Positions 4,879 to 8,351 of a stretch of 8,351 nt of DNA are shown one piece after another. The notes under the pieces are model-generated. The model had not been told where the DNA came from. It worked only from the letters and a program-made list of their open reading frames with translations, and did no database searches. Made by a program: the position numbers and the translations under genes. This DNA comes from Methanomicrobiales archaeon. GTDB taxonomy: Archaea; Halobacteriota; Methanomicrobia; Methanomicrobiales; JACTUA01. The stretch lies in assembly GCA_028678555.1 (NCBI GenBank), contig JAJRDF010000058.1, positions 1 through 8,351 on the forward strand, written 5' to 3'. Position 1 is the first letter of the stretch, and every line of letters begins with the position of its first letter.

Positions 4879-5286
4879 ATGGCCATAAAACTGGGATTTG
4901 TGGTGGCAGAGTTCAACCGCGATATCACGTACCTGATGGAGATTGAGGGAAGGGAGCATGCAAAGTTCCTGGGCGCCGAGGTGACGGAGACCCTCTACGT
5001 GCCCGGCACCTTTGACGTCCCGATGGCAGTGAAGAAGATGCTCTCAGGGAAGAAGGTGGATGCCGTGGTGACCCTGGGGGCGGTCATCGAGGGGGCCACG
5101 GGACATGACGAGATCGTGATCCAGCACGCGGCCCGGAAAATCATGGACCTGGGCCTGGAGTTCGGGAAACCCGTGGTGCTGGGCATCAGCGGGCCGGGCA
5201 TGACCCGCCTGGAAGCCCAGGAACGGATCGACTACGCGAAGCGGGCGGTGGAGTCGGCGGTCAAGCTGGTCCAGCGGTTGCGATGA
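4879..5286 (+). CDS. ribH: 6,7-dimethyl-8-ribityllumazine synthase RibH
   Basis: RibH condenses 5-amino-6-ribitylaminouracil with 3,4-dihydroxy-2-butanone 4-phosphate to the lumazine that RibC converts to riboflavin. At 135 residues it is a normal short archaeal form. Motifs: AEFNRDIT (10-17) for the pyrimidine substrate, VPGTFDVP (41-48), TLGAVIEGATGHDEIV (65-80) with the catalytic-base histidine H76, and GISGPGMTRLEAQERIDYA (102-120). The enzyme normally assembles into a pentamer-based shell. It has its own promoter and strong RBS, and the stop overlaps the next gene as ATGA, so the class I aminotransferase is probably co-translated. Its substrate is shared with the FO synthase step of F420 synthesis, a competition relevant in methanogens. 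Confidence 0.96.
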   Translation: MAIKLGFVVAEFNRDITYLMEIEGREHAKFLGAEVTETLYVPGTFDVPMAVKKMLSGKKVDAVVTLGAVIEGATGHDEIVIQHAARKIMDLGLEFGKPVVLGISGPGMTRLEAQERIDYAKRAVESAVKLVQRLR

Positions 5287-6455
5287 GGGCCCTCTCGGAG
5301 AAGGTCTCCGGGATCGTCTCCTCGGCCACGCTGGACGTGGCGGACAGGGCCCGGGAGATGAAACGGCAGGGGATCGACGTCATCTCCCTCTCCATCGGCG
5401 AACCGGACTTCGATACCCCGAACCACATCAAGGTGGCCTGCATCGATGCCCTGATGCGGGGGGAGACCCATTATGCCCCCAGCCGGGGGATCCCGGAGCT
5501 CCTGCAGGCCGTGGCAGGGAAGATCCTGACCGAGAACCGGTTCCCCTGCTCACCCGAGCAGGTGATCGCCACCGCCGGGGCCAAGCACGCCATCGCCATG
5601 GCGATGCAGGCGGTGCTGAACCCGGGCGACCAGGTGATTGTCCTGGATCCCTCCTGGGTCTCCTACGAGCCCTGCGTCCAGCTGGCCGGCGGGCGGGCCA
5701 TCCACCACCCGCTGAACCCGAAGACCTTCCAGCTGGATGACTCCGTCGGCGAGCGGATCACGGGGAAGACCCGGATGATCGTGGTGAATTCCCCTTCCAA
5801 CCCCACCGGTGCCGTGCTGGACAGGAAATCCCTGCAGCTGGTGGCCGACCTCTGTGCCGACTACGAGCTCCTGGCCCTGTCCGACGAGATCTACGAGAAG
5901 CTGGTGTACGGGAAGGAACACATCTCCCTCGCCGCGGTGAAGGATATGGCCGAGCGGACCATCACCGTGAACGGCTTTTCCAAGGCCTATGCCATGACCG
6001 GCTGGCGGCTGGGATATGCCGTGGCTCCCCCCGCCGTCATCCGGCAGATGACGAAAGTCCAGCAGCACGGGGTCTCCCACCCCACCACCTTTGTCATGTG
6101 GGGCGGCGTCGCTGCGCTCACCGGGGACCAGACCTGCGTGGAAGAGATGCGCAGGGAGTTCGAGGCCCGCCGGAATTACCTGCTGGAGGTGTTCCGTGAG
6201 ATGAAGGCCACGGTGGCACCGGCAGACGGTGCCTTCTATGCCTTCATCGATGCCCGGGGCGAGGACACGGAGGTGGCAGATCACTGGCTCGCGAAGGCCC
6301 ACGTGGCCGTGACCCCCGGCGCTGCCTTCAATGCCCCCGGCTGGGTCCGGCTCTCCTACGCCACCGCGATGCCGCAGCTCAGGGAAGCGGTGAAGCGGAT
6401 CAAATCCGTATGGGGCGAGGCACCGGGCAGGGTCATGCAGAAAGGGGTCATGTGA
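5283..6455 (+). CDS. Class I PLP aminotransferase, aspartate-aminotransferase-like
   Basis: A 390-residue fold-type I aminotransferase of the subgroup with archaeal/Thermus-type aspartate aminotransferases. It shows GEPDFDTP (39-46), AGAKHA (98-103), NSPSNPTGAV (169-178) with N173, SDEIYEKLVY (200-209) with D201 and Y204 at the cofactor, the Schiff-base lysine K234 in NGFSKAYAMTGWRLGY, R242 for the PLP phosphate, and R356 in VRLSYA for the substrate alpha-carboxylate. Substrate choice (Asp, aromatic amino acids, Ala or cysteate) cannot be read from the sequence. The ATG at 5283 overlaps the ribH stop by 4 bp with no good SD of its own, so translation is likely coupled. It is followed by repeat copy 3 and a convergent lipoprotein gene. 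Aspartate aminotransferase is the most probable name, but with a real chance of broad specificity. Confidence 0.93.
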   Translation: MRALSEKVSGIVSSATLDVADRAREMKRQGIDVISLSIGEPDFDTPNHIKVACIDALMRGETHYAPSRGIPELLQAVAGKILTENRFPCSPEQVIATAGAKHAIAMAMQAVLNPGDQVIVLDPSWVSYEPCVQLAGGRAIHHPLNPKTFQLDDSVGERITGKTRMIVVNSPSNPTGAVLDRKSLQLVADLCADYELLALSDEIYEKLVYGKEHISLAAVKDMAERTITVNGFSKAYAMTGWRLGYAVAPPAVIRQMTKVQQHGVSHPTTFVMWGGVAALTGDQTCVEEMRREFEARRNYLLEVFREMKATVAPADGAFYAFIDARGEDTEVADHWLAKAHVAVTPGAAFNAPGWVRLSYATAMPQLREAVKRIKSVWGEAPGRVMQKGVM

Positions 6456-6543
6456 AGCGGGCAGGATCCGGCGTTCCCACGCGATACCACCTCCCCAGCA
6501 ATTTTTCTCCTGGTACCGAACAGGACTCCCCTGGTTTTCGCAT

Positions 6544-6610
6544 CTCCTGATGAGAAGAGCCGGCTATCCACGACGGCAGAGGGTCGGGAGGAGGCTTCAG
6601 CCCCCTCCCG
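6544..6610 (+). repeat. Shortened G-rich repeat, copy 3 (3' of class I aminotransferase)
   Basis: Same orientation as the other two copies: CTCCTG at 6544, CGGCTATCC at 6561 (nearly the same spacing as CTCCTG and CGGCTATCC in copy 2), then directly the tail hairpin at 6585-6610. The G-quadruplex module and the variable middle are missing, as if deleted. It sits between the convergent aminotransferase and DUF4349 genes. The remaining parts of this 206-bp gap show no other signal. Confidence 0.55.
6585..6610. terminator. Tail hairpin of repeat copy 3, possible bidirectional terminator
   Basis: CGGGAGGAGGC (6585-6595), loop TTCA and GCCCCCTCCCG (6600-6610) make an 11-bp stem with one A-C mismatch (6592/6603). 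It lies between two convergent genes. There is no T-run on either side, so termination is an inference from location. Confidence 0.45.
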
Positions 6611-6661
6611 TCACCATTTCCAGGGCTCAATGGGTTGTATCCTGTGTCCGGAGAGCAGGTT

Positions 6662-7552
6662 TCACACGGGTTGCGGTGGCGCTGCCGGTGCGCTCACCGC
6701 TCCGCCCTTCCGCTTCCGGTACCACCGGTACACCAGGTACACGATGACCGCCAGGATCACCAGGGGGAGGATGGTGAGGGCCAGGATTACGAGGGCAGAC
6801 AGCATCCCGAACAACCCCGCGATCCCCTGGTTGACGGCCGACACAAAGGAAAACCCGGTCTCCCCTCCGACGGGCTCCGGCTCCTGCAGATTCACCGTCA
6901 GGGTGGCGAGATCGATCCGGGAATCCAGGTAATTGAGCCGGCCCTGGAGCCGGTCCAGCTCCATCTGCACCCGGTCAATCTCCACCTGCACCTTCAGGAT
7001 CTCCTCCACCGTCTCGGCCTTCTGGAGGAGCCTCCGGTACTGATCCCTCTGGTCGGTGAGGGAGTTCTTCCGGGCGGTGAGGTCCACGTACTCCTCGGTG
7101 ACATCCGTTGCCTGCACGTTCTCGGAGAGGACCTCCCCCGTCCCCTCAACAGCCGAGAGGGTGGCATCGAAGTTCTTGGCAGGGACCCGTATGGTCAGGG
7201 TGCCGAACTCGCGATCACCCTGCCCCGTGTAGATGTTCGATGACGAGAGGTACCCGCCGTTGGCCGTGGCGATACCCGCAATCGTGGTGATGACGGAGGG
7301 TACGTCTGGCACCTCCAGGCTGAGGGATCCGGTCCGGATGATCTTGGTATCCGTGGCCTGGGACGCGGAGGCGCCGGTTCCCCTGTTCTCCCCGGAGTAG
7401 GTGGGTACGGGAGTGGCGATGGGTGCCGGGACGCCGGAATAGGAATCCGCCTTTCCCTCCCCCGAGGACTGGAGGGCAGGGGAGAGGCACCCGGCTGCGG
7501 CCGCAATGCAGAGGATCAGCATGACTGCAAGGGCCATCTGTCTGAGTGACAT
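6662..7552 (-). CDS. DUF4349-family membrane lipoprotein
   Basis: A 296-residue protein of the DUF4349 type; the family has no established biochemical function. Starting at the ATG at 7552, residues 1-22 form a lipoprotein signal ending in the lipobox AAAAGC, with C22 as the lipid-anchored cysteine. A Ser/Pro/Thr-rich linker (about 25-70) leads to the DUF4349 core: IIRTGSLSLEV (71-81), GTLTIRVPAKNFDATLS (117-133), then TEEYVDLTARKNSL (152-165) and a long coiled coil to about 210, followed by LATLTVNL (215-222). A strong membrane span (about 249-275) and a basic RWYRKRK tail follow. It is thus anchored at both ends with the core outside. The reading frame stays open 62 codons upstream, but those are rejected because 7552 gives a perfect lipoprotein signal and lies one box-A distance from the AT-rich element at 7574-7583, implying a leaderless mRNA. 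Confidence 0.9.
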   Translation of the reverse strand: MSLRQMALAVMLILCIAAAAGCLSPALQSSGEGKADSYSGVPAPIATPVPTYSGENRGTGASASQATDTKIIRTGSLSLEVPDVPSVITTIAGIATANGGYLSSSNIYTGQGDREFGTLTIRVPAKNFDATLSAVEGTGEVLSENVQATDVTEEYVDLTARKNSLTDQRDQYRRLLQKAETVEEILKVQVEIDRVQMELDRLQGRLNYLDSRIDLATLTVNLQEPEPVGGETGFSFVSAVNQGIAGLFGMLSALVILALTILPLVILAVIVYLVYRWYRKRKGGAVSAPAAPPQPV

Positions 7553-7573
7553 AGCGGGAGATCGGGCAGGAAG

Positions 7574-7583
7574 CGATAAATAG
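7574..7583. promoter_or_regulatory. Shared AT-rich promoter element between divergent lipoprotein genes
   Basis: CGATAAATAG on the + strand, CTATTTATCG on the - strand. It is 22-31 nt from the DUF4349 ATG (7552) and 31-40 nt from the PEGA ATG (7614), so the same element could position TBP for both directions. A second AT-rich patch (AAATATTT, 7599-7606) is too close to 7614 to be a box A for that start. Confidence 0.5.
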
Positions 7584-7613
7584 ATTGGGTAAACTGCGAA
7601 ATATTTCCTCATC

Positions 7614-8255
7614 ATGGCAGAGAAGGGGATTGCGTCCCGCGCATCCCAGGTGACCGGCGGTGCCTGCAGGCCGCGCCCCCTCATGCTAGCCGCTGCGATC
7701 CTGCTCCTCGCCTGGGGTGCCCTGGCCGCAGGGTGCACCTCCGCCCCGCTGCCGGGCTCGGTGGCGGTGACCTCCCAGCCCGCGGGGGCTGCGGTCTACC
7801 TGGATGAGCAGTACCAGGGCACCACCCCGCTGGAGATCGCGAACCTGACCCCGGGTACCTATCTCATCCGGCTCCGGATGGAGGGATACGGGGACCGGGA
7901 GGTGCCTGTCGTGGTGGAGGCAGGGAACCTGACCTCGGTCACGGCCCGCTACCCGCCTCCCCCGACACCCACACCCACGGCCACCCCCCCGGTCACCACG
8001 GTGCCCACGACCCCGCCCTTCCCCTTTGTCACGGAGACTCCTGCTCCGGGGGCCCTCTCCCTCACGTCGTTTCCGACAGGGGCCACGGTCACCATGAACG
8101 GGATCCGGATGGGGACAACCCCGCTTGTCATCCGGAACCTGACCCCCGGAACCTACCATGTCCGGTACAGCCTGGTGGGATGGGATGACTCTATCTCGGT
8201 CCTGTCGGTCTCCAGCGGGCAGACCATGACAGATTACGTCACCCTCAGGCAGTGA
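7614..8255 (+). CDS. PEGA-domain lipoprotein with two PEGA repeats
   Basis: A 213-residue surface lipoprotein. A hydrophobic segment (24-40) ends in the lipobox ALAAGC, with C41 as the lipidated residue. PEGA domain 1 covers about 48-113 (SQPAGAAVYLD, then GTTPLEIANLTPGTY), a Pro/Thr-rich extended linker about 114-145, and PEGA domain 2 about 146-212 (SFPTGATVTMN, then GTTPLVIRNLTPGTY). The two domains are an internal duplication; both keep NLTPGT, which is also an N-glycosylation sequon. PEGA domains are short beta-rich modules common on methanogen surfaces; the ligand is unknown. The start is uncertain: 7614 gives a long n-region, while GTG 7650 or ATG 7683 would give shorter signals; none has an SD, and 7683 leaves no basic residue before the hydrophobic core. 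I keep 7614 because of its spacing to the AT-rich element at 7574-7583. Confidence 0.88.
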   Translation: MAEKGIASRASQVTGGACRPRPLMLAAAILLLAWGALAAGCTSAPLPGSVAVTSQPAGAAVYLDEQYQGTTPLEIANLTPGTYLIRLRMEGYGDREVPVVVEAGNLTSVTARYPPPPTPTPTATPPVTTVPTTPPFPFVTETPAPGALSLTSFPTGATVTMNGIRMGTTPLVIRNLTPGTYHVRYSLVGWDDSISVLSVSSGQTMTDYVTLRQ

Positions 8256-8281
8256 GGGCAGCCCGTTGTCCCGCCCTGCCC
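8256..8281 (+). terminator. Weak hairpin just after the PEGA gene
   Basis: GGGCAG (8256-8261) and CTGCCC (8276-8281) are perfect 6-bp arms with a 14-nt loop, starting right after the stop codon. There is no T-run. The rest of the window (8282-8351) holds a TTCATAATCC patch at 8319 and an ATG at 8339 with too little downstream sequence to judge. Confidence 0.25.
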
Positions 8282-8351
8282 GTTCCCCGGGGAGTCATCC
8301 TTCGGGCCTTCCCACAGGTTCATAATCCCGTGGATCCCATGGTCAGCCATG

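Noticed and set aside
4281..4959. Two long antisense reading frames across the ribC/ribH gap
   Set aside because: They run through the G-rich repeat, the hairpins and parts of ribC and ribH. Their Pro/Arg-rich composition is what GC-rich shadow frames give, and no motif is recognisable.
5550..6302. 250-codon antisense frame within the class I aminotransferase
   Set aside because: Gly/His-rich shadow of a clearly conserved gene, with no promoter or SD.
7553..7738. N-terminal extension of the DUF4349 protein to 7738
   Set aside because: It would bury the lipoprotein signal 62 residues inside and overlap the divergent PEGA gene; the start at 7552 fits the lipobox and the promoter spacing.
8339..8351. 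Start of a further gene (ATG at 8339 or 8349)
   Set aside because: Only 3-4 codons remain before the window ends; there is no SD, and the TATA-like TTCATAATCC at 8319 is too close to be convincing.

Overview
This 8.35-kb, GC-rich window most likely comes from a euryarchaeal methanogen, probably Methanomicrobiales or a close relative. The evidence is an archaeal-type riboflavin synthase (RibC, a lumazine-synthase paralogue unrelated to bacterial RibE), TATA/box A-like promoters placed 25-37 nt upstream of start codons, several starts with no Shine-Dalgarno sequence, and PEGA-domain and DUF4349 lipoproteins with Pro/Thr-rich linkers. The order-level placement is an inference from gene content; no marker gene is present.

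Layout. The left edge cuts into thiC (+, 3' three quarters present; HMP-phosphate synthase for thiamine). It converges on purE (-) across a 343-bp gap filled with hairpins. Both enzymes use the same metabolite, 5-aminoimidazole ribotide. purE is divergent from a secreted, acidic, coiled-coil protein of unknown function (1938-2717), which ends at a hairpin plus T-run.

Next come two bicistronic units on the + strand. The first is a class V aminotransferase followed by ribC, the second ribH followed by a class I aminotransferase. In each pair the genes overlap by ATGA, so translation is probably coupled. The units are separated by a 410-bp gene-free stretch holding a composite G-rich repeat, a very stable GAAA-capped hairpin, a nested inverted repeat and a good promoter plus RBS for ribH. 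RibH makes 6,7-dimethyl-8-ribityllumazine and RibC dismutates it to riboflavin. RibC also regenerates the ribitylaminouracil that methanogens use for the F420 chromophore.

The right end holds two divergent membrane-anchored lipoproteins sharing a 61-bp promoter region: a DUF4349 protein (-) and a two-domain PEGA protein (+). The last 96 bases hold no recognisable gene.

The most unusual signal is not a gene. A repeat family occurs three times in the same orientation, each copy just 3' of a + strand gene (after thiC, ribC and the class I aminotransferase). It has a shared head (CTCCT...CTATCC), a potential G-quadruplex/hairpin module and a tail hairpin of the form GGGAGGGGGC-loop-GCCCCCTCCC. 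I see no CRISPR array, tRNA, rRNA, transposase or recognisable defence system.
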